This document shows, one piece after another, positions 7,399 through 13,910 of a stretch of DNA of 23,825 bases (position 1 is its first letter; every line of letters starts with the position of its first letter). Source of the stretch: an uncultured Collinsella sp. GTDB taxonomy: Bacteria; Actinomycetota; Coriobacteriia; Coriobacteriales; Coriobacteriaceae. Where the stretch lies: assembly GCA_900544755.1 (NCBI GenBank), contig UQWQ01000026.1, positions 1 to 23,825 on the forward strand, read 5' to 3'. A program made the translations under genes and the position numbers. Below the pieces are notes generated by a model. The model saw only the letters and a program-made list of their open reading frames with translations. It had not been told where the DNA came from and made no database searches.

Positions 7399-8790
7399 AT
7401 GTTTATCGGAAGAACAGCGGAAATGTCCGAGCTCAATCGACTGTATGGCACGGGCTCCTTTGAGATGCCTGTGATTTACGGCCGCCGTCGCGTAGGTAAA
7501 ACGCGCCTTATCACGGAGTTCATCCAAGGCAAGAAGGCTATTTACTTTCAAGCACGTCGTACCAATGCAGAGGTAAACCTGCACGGCTTTAGCCAGGCGA
7601 TACTTGCAGGCTCGGTTGGTGCTGCAGGCGTGTCGTTTCGTAGTTTTGACGAGGCGTTCGATGCATTGGCCACCATGGCCCGCACGGAACGTTTGATTGT
7701 CGTGATTGACGAGTATCCCTATCTCGCCCAATCGAATCCCGAGATCAGCTCGTTGTTGCAAGATAAGATCGATCACTTGTACAAAGAGACCAAGCTCATG
7801 CTGATTCTATGCGGCTCGTCTCTTTCGTTTATGGAGGAACAGGTGTTGGGCTACGAGAGCCCACTATACGGTAGGCGTACGGCCCAGTTTAAGATCATGC
7901 CGCTTGATTTTACGACGACCCTCGGCCTGTGGCAGAGCATGAGTCGCGAAGACGCTGCAGTTTGCTATGGTATGACGGGCGGCATTCCTGCTTATATCGA
8001 GAAAATCGATCCTGCTGCACCGCTCAAGGACAACATCAAACGTCTTTTTCTTACTCCTACGGGCTATCTCTTTGAGGAGCCGAGTAACCTGCTAATGCAA
8101 GAGTGCCGCAATCCCGAGCAATATGATGCGATTGTGCAAGCAATTGCTCAGGGGCGCTCGAAGATCTCGGAGATTGCGAGCTCTACGGGAATCCCTGCGA
8201 GCAACGTAAAGAGCTATGTGGATAAGCTGGCGTCGCTTGGGATTGTCGAGCGCGAGCTGCCCCTAAACGAGACGAGCAATAAGCGGGCCGTGTATCTACT
8301 GAGCGACCAGATGTTTAGGTTCTGGTACAAGTTTGTGCCGCAGAACATCGGGTTGATTCAAAACGATATGGCCGAGATGGCGTATAGGCGTATTGAGCCG
8401 CACGTGTCGGATTACATGGGCACGGTCTTTGAGCTTATATGCAGGCAATACGTGTACGAACTCGCACGGGCGGGCCAGCTCGATGTGGTTCCGGCGAGCG
8501 TCGGGCGCTGGTGGGGAACGGATAATCGAACGCATACGCAGGAAGAAATCGACTTGATTGTTGACGATGGCGAGGGCGCTGCGCTGTTTGCGGAGTGCAA
8601 ATGGCGCAATGAACCGACGGGTGAAGACGTGCTGCAAAAGCTCGTGCATCGAAGCGAGCTCTTTAGACGGCAACGAAAAAGCTATGCACTTTTCTCAAAA
8701 AGCGGCTTTACGCAGGGATGTCGGGATGCCGCAGAGAGTAGGGGAGACGTCAAGCTGATCTCGTTTGCCGAGATGTGCGAGCGGAGATAA
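7399..8790 (+). CDS. ATPase with DUF234-type C-terminal nuclease-like domain
   Basis: This 463-residue protein has the layout of the archaeal-type ATPase_2/DUF234 family. Walker A is GRRRVGKT at residues 28-35, Walker B is LIVVIDEYPYL with D104 and E105, and the LILCGSSLSFM strand near 135-145 fits a sensor-1 position. A winged-helix-like segment (SKISEIASSTGIPASNVKSYVDKLASLGIVER, shown by its parts near residues 255-285) follows. The C-terminal DUF234-like region contains EEID at 382-385 and AECK at 398-401; D385, E399 and K401 form a PD-(D/E)XK-type triad. Function in bacteria is poorly known; links to mobile DNA and defence have been suggested for such ATPases. Codon use is visibly less GC-biased than in the purine genes, which fits lateral acquisition. 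The gene stands alone, flanked by palindromic arrays 2 and 3 and headed by a 56-bp perfect inverted repeat. Confidence 0.88.
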   Translation: MFIGRTAEMSELNRLYGTGSFEMPVIYGRRRVGKTRLITEFIQGKKAIYFQARRTNAEVNLHGFSQAILAGSVGAAGVSFRSFDEAFDALATMARTERLIVVIDEYPYLAQSNPEISSLLQDKIDHLYKETKLMLILCGSSLSFMEEQVLGYESPLYGRRTAQFKIMPLDFTTTLGLWQSMSREDAAVCYGMTGGIPAYIEKIDPAAPLKDNIKRLFLTPTGYLFEEPSNLLMQECRNPEQYDAIVQAIAQGRSKISEIASSTGIPASNVKSYVDKLASLGIVERELPLNETSNKRAVYLLSDQMFRFWYKFVPQNIGLIQNDMAEMAYRRIEPHVSDYMGTVFELICRQYVYELARAGQLDVVPASVGRWWGTDNRTHTQEEIDLIVDDGEGAALFAECKWRNEPTGEDVLQKLVHRSELFRRQRKSYALFSKSGFTQGCRDAAESRGDVKLISFAEMCERR

Positions 8791-8810
8791 CCAAGCGCGC
8801 TCTGATGTAA

Positions 8811-9121
8811 TGCTCGGAATGGGTTGCGCTTTCCTTTTGCGACCTTTGGCGGAAAGTGCGTTCCAGATTTCGGCTTCAGAATGGGATGCCGTTTCCGGAT
8901 CGGCCCTCAGGCGGAAACTACGACCCGGAATTTGGCTCCAAACCGGGATGCGCTTTCCCGGCGGAGTCTCTGGCGGAAATTGCACCCCGGAATGAGCGCT
9001 CAGAGTGGGACATGCTTTCCTAACGAGGCCGCATGCGGAAACTACGTCCCGGATTCGATGCTCAGGACGGGATGCCGTTTCCGATAGAGGCATGGGGTGG
9101 AAAGCCTCCCAGTTCTAATGT
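8811..9121. repeat. Tandem array 3 of the 49-bp palindromic unit, with partial units at both ends
   Basis: A right half-unit at 8811-8834 begins 21 bp after the ATPase stop. Full units follow at 8850-8898, 8912-8960, 8974-9022 and 9036-9084. A left end at 9098 (TGGAAAG) then merges into a different hairpin, in which GCCTCCCA near 9104 pairs with TGGGAGGC at 9130-9137. A further degraded left half (GCATCCCGGAATTC) occurs near 9179-9192, after the copied terminator sequence. The arrangement looks like an array cut and rejoined at its right end. Confidence 0.85.
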
Positions 9122-9141
9122 TCAAGAAATGGGAGGCAGCT

Positions 9142-9167
9142 CATCGCGAGCCGGGGCCTTTTGTTTG
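9142..9167 (+). repeat. 26-bp exact direct repeat of the xdhD terminator 3' half
   Basis: Bases 9142-9167 are identical to 5102-5127, including GAGCCGGGGCCTTTTG. The matching 5' GGCCCC arm is absent here, so this copy cannot form the original terminator stem. The two copies enclose nearly all of the segment holding arrays 1-3, the AbiEi-like gene and the DUF234-type ATPase gene. The copies may be scars of a duplication or insertion. Confidence 0.75.
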
Positions 9168-9242
9168 GAGCGGAGGCAGCATCCCGGAATTCGGGCAATC
9201 CGGTGGTCAGGGGTTGAGCGAGCGTCGCGCTAAGGATGTCAA

Positions 9243-9357
9243 GCGTAAAACCTTCAATGAAAACAGCGTAAAAACTACATCTGTAACGGCGTAAAAACTA
9301 CATTGAAAGTAGCGTAAAATCAGCATTGAGAATGGCGTAATTTCGCATATCGCGTGA
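9243..9357 (+). promoter_or_regulatory. Five 23-bp direct repeats (iteron-like) before the DUF4143-type ATPase
   Basis: GCGTAAAA-type units start at 9243, 9266, 9289, 9312 and 9335, each exactly 23 bp apart. The best pair share GCGTAAAAACTACAT. The last unit is degenerate (GCGTAATTTCGCAT). The set ends about 20 bp before the ATG at 9377. A 10-bp palindrome GACGGCCGTC at 9366-9375 lies between a GAGGG ribosome site and the start. The strict spacing suggests a multi-copy protein-binding site for autoregulation or recognition. Confidence 0.75.
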
Positions 9358-9376
9358 TAGAGAGGGACGGCCGTCT

Positions 9377-10672
9377 ATGGATGCACCAAAGAGATTGACC
9401 CAAAAGGGATATAGGCCCCGGCTCATAGAGGAGCGCCTCGACACCCTTATGCGGGCGTTTGGCTGTGTGGAGATCAACGGCCCCAAATGGTGCGGCAAGA
9501 CCTGGACGGCGCTCTCTCGCTCGGCGAGCGTCTCCAGGCTCGATGAGCCTGCGCAGCGCGCGGCGGCAGAGGTCGACCCAAGCCTGGCGCTCATCGGCGA
9601 TGCGCCACACCTGGTCGATGAATGGCAGGAGGTGCCCGAGGTTTGGGATGCCGCCCGGCGCTTCGTGGACGCGAGCGGCAACGAACGCGGGACACTTTTG
9701 CTCACGGGATCGACCGCGCTCAAAAGCGAGGAGCGCAGCCATGTTCGTCATTCCGGCACGGGTAGGATCGCCCGTCTGTCAATGCGCCCCATGGCCCTGT
9801 GTGAGTCGGGCGACGGCGAGCCGCTCGTGTCACTGGCAAGCCTCTTTAAGGGCGAGGGTTTTGCCCCTCAGCGTTGCGAGAGCACGGTGGATGACGTCGC
9901 ACGCTGGTGCTGCAGGGGCGGTTGGCCTGCAAACCTTGGGCTTTCGGAAGAGCTTGCGCGAGAGACGGCAAGCCAGTACGTGCACTCGGTGCTCGACGTC
10001 AACGTGCTGGATGAGGGCATGTCGCCCGAGCTTGCACACGGCCTTTTGCGAGCTCTTGCCATGAACGAGAGCCAGGCTGTCACGTACAAGACGCTCGTAA
10101 AGGACGCCTCGTACGGTGAGGCGGGCCCCGACGAGAGGACCATCGCTGCGTACTTGGACCTCTTCAACAGGCTCAAGCTGACCGAGGACCTGTGCGGATG
10201 GGAGCCGCCCATGCGCTCGAAGGCCCGCGTTCGCGTGCGCCCCAAGCGCTACTTCTGTGACCCGTCACTTGCGGCGGCGTTGCTGGGGGCTACCCCCGAG
10301 CGGCTGCTTGGCGATATGCAAACGCTGGGGATGCTCTTTGAGAACCTTGTTCTGCGCGACGTGCGCGTGTTCCTTTCCACCTACGGCGGTGTTGACAACA
10401 GTGTCCATTATTTCCGAGATGAGAAGGGCCTTGAGGTTGATCTGATCGTTGAGCACGACGGGCGCTGGGGAGCCATCGAGGTCAAGCTGAGTGATGCGAA
10501 GGCAGACGATGGAGCGAGAAATCTCAAGGCGCTGGAGAGGAAAGTGCTCTCCAATCCTGCCGCCCAGAATGCCGCGCCGGCGTTTTTGGCGGTCATGGTT
10601 GGAAAGGGGAGCATTGCCTACACACGCGACGACGGCGTGGCGGTGATCCCCATGGCGGCACTTGGGGCGTAG
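9377..10672 (+). CDS. AAA_14/DUF4143-type ATPase with nuclease-like C-terminus
   Basis: The 431-residue protein has an N-terminal P-loop GPKWCGKT (residues 35-42), a Walker B-like HLVDEWQEVP with D81 and E82, and a sensor-like LLLTGSTAL. The C-terminal DUF4143-like domain has GLEVDLIVEHDGRWGAIEVK, where E353/D355, E368 and K370 form a PD-(D/E)XK pattern. These proteins are common and often multi-copy in gut anaerobes, and their biological role is not settled. It differs clearly from the DUF234-type ATPase at 7399-8790 although both join an ATPase to a PD-(D/E)XK-like end. Codon use is closer to the host average than in that gene. It is a single-gene unit preceded by five 23-bp repeats. The start at 9377 is supported by GAGGG about 10 nt upstream. 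Confidence 0.87.
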   Translation: MDAPKRLTQKGYRPRLIEERLDTLMRAFGCVEINGPKWCGKTWTALSRSASVSRLDEPAQRAAAEVDPSLALIGDAPHLVDEWQEVPEVWDAARRFVDASGNERGTLLLTGSTALKSEERSHVRHSGTGRIARLSMRPMALCESGDGEPLVSLASLFKGEGFAPQRCESTVDDVARWCCRGGWPANLGLSEELARETASQYVHSVLDVNVLDEGMSPELAHGLLRALAMNESQAVTYKTLVKDASYGEAGPDERTIAAYLDLFNRLKLTEDLCGWEPPMRSKARVRVRPKRYFCDPSLAAALLGATPERLLGDMQTLGMLFENLVLRDVRVFLSTYGGVDNSVHYFRDEKGLEVDLIVEHDGRWGAIEVKLSDAKADDGARNLKALERKVLSNPAAQNAAPAFLAVMVGKGSIAYTRDDGVAVIPMAALGA

Positions 10673-10715
10673 TGGTCTTGCGGGGCGTGCCGTGCTTCCT
10701 TTACCGAAAATCCAT

Positions 10716-10744
10716 TTGGTAAACCAGATACTCGCGGATAGAAT
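10716..10744 (+). promoter_or_regulatory. Candidate promoter for a short + strand RNA
   Basis: TTGGTA at 10716-10721 and TAGAAT at 10739-10744 are separated by exactly 17 bp. Start would fall near 10751, just before a hairpin. No convincing + strand coding frame follows before the terminator at 10923-10969, so the product could be a non-coding RNA of roughly 220 nt. Confidence 0.4.
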
Positions 10745-10788
10745 AAAGTCGACGGCAGCCCAAGTTCTGGAGAGCTGGGCAGCGCCGT
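10741..10788 (-). terminator. Hairpin terminator for minus-strand transcription
   Basis: On the minus strand ACGGC and GCCCA pair with TGGGC and GCCGT (10752-10788, small internal bulge), followed by GACTTTATTC. It lies 16 bp after the end of the short hydrophobic reading frame at 10804-10902. Confidence 0.4.
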
Positions 10789-10803
10789 TGCTTGGTCAAG
10801 AGG

Positions 10804-10902
10804 TCAGTGCCTTAATGGCAGCGACTTGTTATGCTTCGAATGCTGCTTGAGTGCCTCGGAAAGTTCGATAAGCGCCGTGAAGAGCGAGACCAAAGCAACC
10901 AA
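10804..10902 (-). CDS. Candidate small hydrophobic peptide (holin-like toxin-like), uncertain
   Basis: The frame codes 32 residues from a TTG start: a core LVSLFTALIELSEAL followed by a basic, His-rich tail. One membrane-spanning helix with a charged end resembles small type I toxin or holin-like peptides. A terminator-like hairpin follows, and a candidate + strand RNA (about 10751-10969) would be antisense to it. Against this, no ATG or GTG start and no good ribosome site is visible, and the frame extends up to a TGA at 10948. It may be a decayed gene. No homology is claimed. Confidence 0.3.
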   Translation of the reverse strand: MVALVSLFTALIELSEALKQHSKHNKSLPLRH

Positions 10903-10922
10903 GAGCTCTACGAGCTCTGATG

Positions 10923-10969
10923 GGCCCGGGATGACCTTTGATTCAAGTCACCGGGCCTCAATCTTTTTT
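10923..10969 (+). terminator. Strong + strand hairpin with T run
   Basis: GGCCCGG at 10923-10929 pairs with CCGGGCC at 10951-10957, with TGAC (10932-10935) pairing GTCA (10947-10950) inside; a run of seven T at 10963-10969 follows, interrupted from the stem by CTCAATC bases. It is too far from the ATPase gene (stop 10672) to be its obvious terminator and fits the end of a separate short RNA. The rest of the 10673-11130 gap holds only the small minus-strand candidates described here. Confidence 0.55.
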
Positions 10970-11052
10970 ATGCATTTGAATAGAGCGGGCGGCACTCTTG
11001 GGGCCGTCTGTGTGGCGAGTGCCTGGCGCATGGCATTGCGTCTCGCTTTCAT
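10948..11052 (-). CDS. Candidate 34-residue basic peptide, uncertain
   Basis: An ATG at 11052 opens a 34-residue frame rich in Arg and Lys (start MKARRNAMRQ, end KCIKKIEAR). It stops at TGA 10948-10950 in the same frame as the hydrophobic peptide candidate downstream, and the open frame also runs upstream of the ATG with a YIGGYIAVRIGAR stretch. Only a weak AGG lies upstream. It might be a leader peptide, part of a broken gene, or chance. Confidence 0.2.
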   Translation of the reverse strand: MKARRNAMRQALATQTAPRVPPALFKCIKKIEAR

Positions 11053-11130
11053 GTCCGCACGGGCACCTATCCTTACGGCAATATAGCCGCCTATGTAGCA
11101 AGCGGCAGTTGACGGAGAAAGGCCCTAACC

Positions 11131-11865
11131 GTGTCAGCTGAAAAGACGCCGTGTATCTCGGCTATCGATACGACGAACTTTGCGCGCCAGATTGTGCTGG
11201 ACTTTGAGTTTGCGCCGGTGCCAAAACAGCGCCAGCGCCATGGGCTGCGCAATGAGATTATTGAGGTCGGCGCCGTCAAGCTCGATTACCACGGCAACGT
11301 TATGGGCGAGTTCTCGCAGTTTGTGCAGACGGAATTTACCGAAGGCGTTGCGTTTCCCGTCCGCGAGCTTACGGGGATATCGGCCGTGGACACCGCGATG
11401 GCCGATCCGCTCTATGTGGTGATCAAAAGGCTCAGCGATTGGATCGGCCGCTACTCCGCCCAGGTGGTTTGCTGGAGCGGGACGGACCGTCGACAGCTTT
11501 TGACCGAGTGCCAGGCAAAGCACATCGACCTTTCCGCATTTCCTACGGACTGGGCCGACCTACAGGCGTTTTACACCTCGATTATGGACGTGGGCAGCCA
11601 CGGGCGTGTCTCACTGGGCGACGCGGCAGCGTGGTTTGGCATCGAGTTTGACGAGTCGACGGGCCACGCCCACAGCGCCCTGGCCGATGCACGCGTGACC
11701 GCTAAGCTGCTCAAGCAGATGATGGACGGGGACTACCGCGTGAGCCCGCGCGCCCAGGAAGTCCGCCAGCAGTGGGGGATGGGCGAGCGAGCCCAGACGC
11801 GTCTTTCCAGCAAGTGCCCCGAGCTGGGAGACCTGCTGCTGAAGCTGAAAGCGGAGGGGAGGTAG
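11131..11865 (+). CDS. DnaQ-like DEDDh 3'-5' exonuclease
   Basis: The 244-residue protein has the three exonuclease motifs of the RNase T/Pol III epsilon fold. Exo I is VLDFEF with D24 and E26, Exo II is WSGTDRRQL with D119, and Exo III is HSALAD with H181 and D186 (HxxxxD, the DEDDh subtype). It should use two metal ions to remove nucleotides from 3' ends of DNA or RNA. The substrate is not evident. The start is GTG, with AAAGG about 9 nt upstream; no closer in-frame ATG exists. The C-terminal 50 residues beyond the fold are charged and unassigned. The gene stands alone after a 460-bp gap with repeat-free small features. It may be ordinary housekeeping rather than part of the accessory region. 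Confidence 0.88.
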   Translation: MSAEKTPCISAIDTTNFARQIVLDFEFAPVPKQRQRHGLRNEIIEVGAVKLDYHGNVMGEFSQFVQTEFTEGVAFPVRELTGISAVDTAMADPLYVVIKRLSDWIGRYSAQVVCWSGTDRRQLLTECQAKHIDLSAFPTDWADLQAFYTSIMDVGSHGRVSLGDAAAWFGIEFDESTGHAHSALADARVTAKLLKQMMDGDYRVSPRAQEVRQQWGMGERAQTRLSSKCPELGDLLLKLKAEGR

Positions 11866-11975
11866 GCCTTTTGAGAACGCCATTCGGTTTGGCATGGCGG
11901 GATTGTAAGCGCGACTTCGCCCTGCTGTTTGAATCGAAGCGTCAACCAGTATGACGAGCTGTCTGGTCTGTCTGC

Positions 11976-12398
11976 CTACACCCCTGCAATCCCGCGCGCG
12001 GCACTCAGCAGCTCATACTCCCTCTGGCTCCACTGGCGCAGCTCGGCCGCGCGCACGGCGTCGCGGCACAGGTCCAGGAATACCTCGGCGCCCTCGCAGA
12101 AGCACTCGCGTGCAAAGGCGCCAGATCCGTCCGCAACGCACTTGCCGTCTGCAAACAGCTCCCAGATAGACGGCTCACGCGAGTCATCTCCGAGCAACTT
12201 GATCTGCAACACATGTGGATTGCCAGCGGTGCAGAGCTCTTCCTCGAGCACCTGCACGGTAAAGCGCATCTGGTGGGAGAGGCTGCTCTTGACCATGGCC
12301 GAGGCGTAGCCATTCGGCTTATCCAGAAGATGCATGTGATTCGGTTTGACGACCAGGTTGTGGAAGTTGCGCTCGCTGCGCACAGAGAAATTGTCCAT
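11976..12398 (-). CDS. Uncharacterised 140-residue protein
   Basis: The frame extends to 12536, but the ATG at 12398 has AAAGGAG 5 nt upstream and begins a natural N-terminus (MDNFSVRSERNFHNLVVKP). The longer version has no such site and would read across a terminator. The product is soluble and mixed alpha/beta by composition, with a Cys-containing acidic C-terminal half (ARECFCEGAEVFLDLCRDAV). No motif or family was recognised. It converges with the exonuclease gene at 11865, leaving 110 bp between them. A terminator at 12490-12516 separates it from upstream minus-strand transcription. Confidence 0.7.
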   Translation of the reverse strand: MDNFSVRSERNFHNLVVKPNHMHLLDKPNGYASAMVKSSLSHQMRFTVQVLEEELCTAGNPHVLQIKLLGDDSREPSIWELFADGKCVADGSGAFARECFCEGAEVFLDLCRDAVRAAELRQWSQREYELLSAARGIAGV

Positions 12399-12489
12399 AC
12401 GGACTCCTTTCATCGATGTTGGCAGGGCCACCGTGCCTCTTGGCCGGTTGGCGTCGGGATCGTGGAGCCAACTCTCTACCCCGACTCTG

Positions 12490-12516
12490 GATAAAACGCG
12501 CCCGCTCCTTGCGGGC
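12490..12516 (-). terminator. Rho-independent terminator, minus strand
   Basis: On the minus strand GCCCGC, loop AAGGA, GCGGGC is followed by GCGTTTTAT. The stem spans 12500-12516. It would stop minus-strand transcripts arriving from the 334-residue protein gene before they reach the gene at 12398. Confidence 0.6.
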
Positions 12517-12547
12517 ACGATGGAGTCTATCAGCACGCGCGGACAGA

Positions 12548-12591
12548 AATCAAGCGCCGCCTGCGAAATGATGTGCAGACGGCGCTTGATT
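12548..12591. other. Long hairpin (16 bp with one mismatch)
   Basis: AATCAAGCGCCG and CTGC at 12548-12564 pair with GCAG and CGGCGCTTGATT at 12575-12591 around a 10-base loop, with a single internal mismatch. The minus-strand side is followed by TTCTGT only, so terminator function is possible but weak. It may be a second stop signal before the one at 12490-12516. Confidence 0.55.
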
Positions 12592-12605
12592 ACACGGCAA
12601 TTATC

Positions 12606-12715
12606 CGGAAAAGTGTCGAAATCAGCCGTATGAAAGTACGGAAAAGTGTCGAAATCGCCACCTCGAAAGTACGGAAAAGTGTCGAATCCGACGGTCTAAA
12701 CATCCGGAAAAGTGT
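12606..12715. repeat. Four 33-bp direct repeats without a partner gene
   Basis: CGGAAAAGTGT starts at 12606, 12639, 12672 and 12705, exactly 33 bp apart, with the longer shared text ACGGAAAAGTGTCGAA in the middle two. They lie between two unrelated minus-strand genes. The layout resembles the 23-bp repeats before the DUF4143-type ATPase, but no ATPase gene lies on either side. The rest of 12399-12784 holds two hairpins and no gene. Confidence 0.75.
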
Positions 12716-12784
12716 AACCGGATGACAAAACAGCACGTAGAAGCTGGTGCTACATACGGACGCTTCAGCCGCTCCCAACCCTTG

Positions 12785-13789
12785 CTACTCGTCGTCTCCG
12801 TCGTTGGGGTCGCCCTTGAGGGTGTTGATGTCCAGGTACTGGTTGTCGTCCTCTGCTTTCTGCGTTTCCGATTCAGACGCAGTGGGGCCGCGGAACAGCT
12901 GGAATCCCTCAAACGCAATCACGCCGAGCAGAGCGATGATGATGGCGATAAAGACAACCTTTGCCGCATGCGAAAACTCCGAAAAGCGCGGCGGTTCTTC
13001 TTCGGTGTGGTAATCGGCGGCGCGCTTATCGTCGGTGCCGTGGGTATACGACGATGCCGAGGCTGCCTTTACGCTCGCTTGGTTGTAATCGGGGGCGGGC
13101 GTGGCAGCAAACGGGTCACGAGAATAGCCGCGCGACGCTTGGCCGTAATCCTCGGTTTCGATGCGGCTGGCGCGAGGCTGTTCGCTCGGGCGGTTGGCGT
13201 ATGCTGCGGTGTTGTCGTATGCGGAGTCGCGTTCCTCGGCAGCCGCAAACAGGGGGTTTACCGGAATGTTGAGCGCCGGCATGCCGCCCGAGGTCTCGTC
13301 CAAATCTGCCGCCGCCCAGGAATCAAAGGCAAACTGGCGGTTGGAAAGATCATCCAGATCCATGACAGGCGGCTCGAGCTCGGGCTCGGGAGCCGTGTAT
13401 GCCGGCTGCTGCGGGGCAGCGTAGCGAATTGTGCTGTCTGCCGTGGGGCGCTGTGCCGCTGCAGTGAGAAACGCCGCCGTCTCGGACGGATCGCTAGCAG
13501 GACGGGGTGCAGGGGCGGCTTTGCGCGTCGTCTGCACGATGGGACGGGTGGCAAAGTCGTCCGCGGGCACGGATGCCGGCGCGGGTGTGGCGGAAGGTGC
13601 GGGCTTTGCGCCTGTCGGGCGAGCTCCGCCGCCCATGAGTTCCTCGGCGGTCCAGGGGCGGTCGCTCATCACGTCGTCGAGGCTCAGCGCAAAAAGGCCC
13701 TCTTCGCCCTCGTCAAACGCGTGTTTCGCATGCCTGGCGCCAGAAGCGGTACCTCCGCGGCCGTTGCGTGATGCGTTGCTCGACCCCAT
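12785..13789 (-). CDS. Uncharacterised Pro/Ala-rich protein with one C-terminal membrane helix
   Basis: An upstream ATG at 13822 would give 345 residues, but TATAAT ends only 2 bases before it. The ATG at 13789 has AAAGGA 9 nt upstream, so 334 residues is preferred. Residues 1-270 are low-complexity and rich in Ala, Pro, Ser and acidic residues, probably disordered. One hydrophobic helix (KVVFIAIIIALLGVIAFEGF) lies at about 277-296, followed by a 35-residue acidic tail. No signal peptide is seen. The topology suggests a single-pass anchored protein; the long part would be cytoplasmic if the positive residues before the helix (RFSEFSHAAK) follow the usual rule. No family recognised. It lies 121 bp after the regulator gene on the same strand, with its own likely promoter. 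Confidence 0.75.
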   Translation of the reverse strand: MGSSNASRNGRGGTASGARHAKHAFDEGEEGLFALSLDDVMSDRPWTAEELMGGGARPTGAKPAPSATPAPASVPADDFATRPIVQTTRKAAPAPRPASDPSETAAFLTAAAQRPTADSTIRYAAPQQPAYTAPEPELEPPVMDLDDLSNRQFAFDSWAAADLDETSGGMPALNIPVNPLFAAAEERDSAYDNTAAYANRPSEQPRASRIETEDYGQASRGYSRDPFAATPAPDYNQASVKAASASSYTHGTDDKRAADYHTEEEPPRFSEFSHAAKVVFIAIIIALLGVIAFEGFQLFRGPTASESETQKAEDDNQYLDINTLKGDPNDGDDE

Positions 13790-13824
13790 CTTGTTCCATC
13801 CTTTCGAAATGCTCGCATTCATCG

Positions 13825-13830
13825 ATTATA
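13825..13830 (-). promoter_or_regulatory. Candidate -10 box for the Pro/Ala-rich protein gene
   Basis: TATAAT on the minus strand is a perfect -10 hexamer 35 bp before the preferred ATG at 13789. No good -35 box lies 16-18 bp further up. Its position argues against the alternative start at 13822, which would leave almost no leader. Confidence 0.45.
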
Positions 13831-13910
13831 TGGAACTTGCCCTGCGGCCGACTCTCGGATTCGCGCATTCCAGAACTCGCGCCCAAAAGGGGAGGGCTCA
13901 GGCGCGCTGG

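Noticed and set aside
7207..7776. 189-codon minus-strand frame over array 2 and the ATPase 5' end
   Set aside because: It overlaps the clear ATPase gene and includes the inverted repeat read as Ser/Tyr/Ile-rich nonsense; no ribosome site.
5022..9376. An insertion sequence or integrase-driven element carrying the accessory genes
   Set aside because: No transposase, integrase or recombinase motif was found, and the 26-bp direct repeat is terminator sequence rather than a typical short target duplication. Only the looser idea of repeat-mediated gain is kept.
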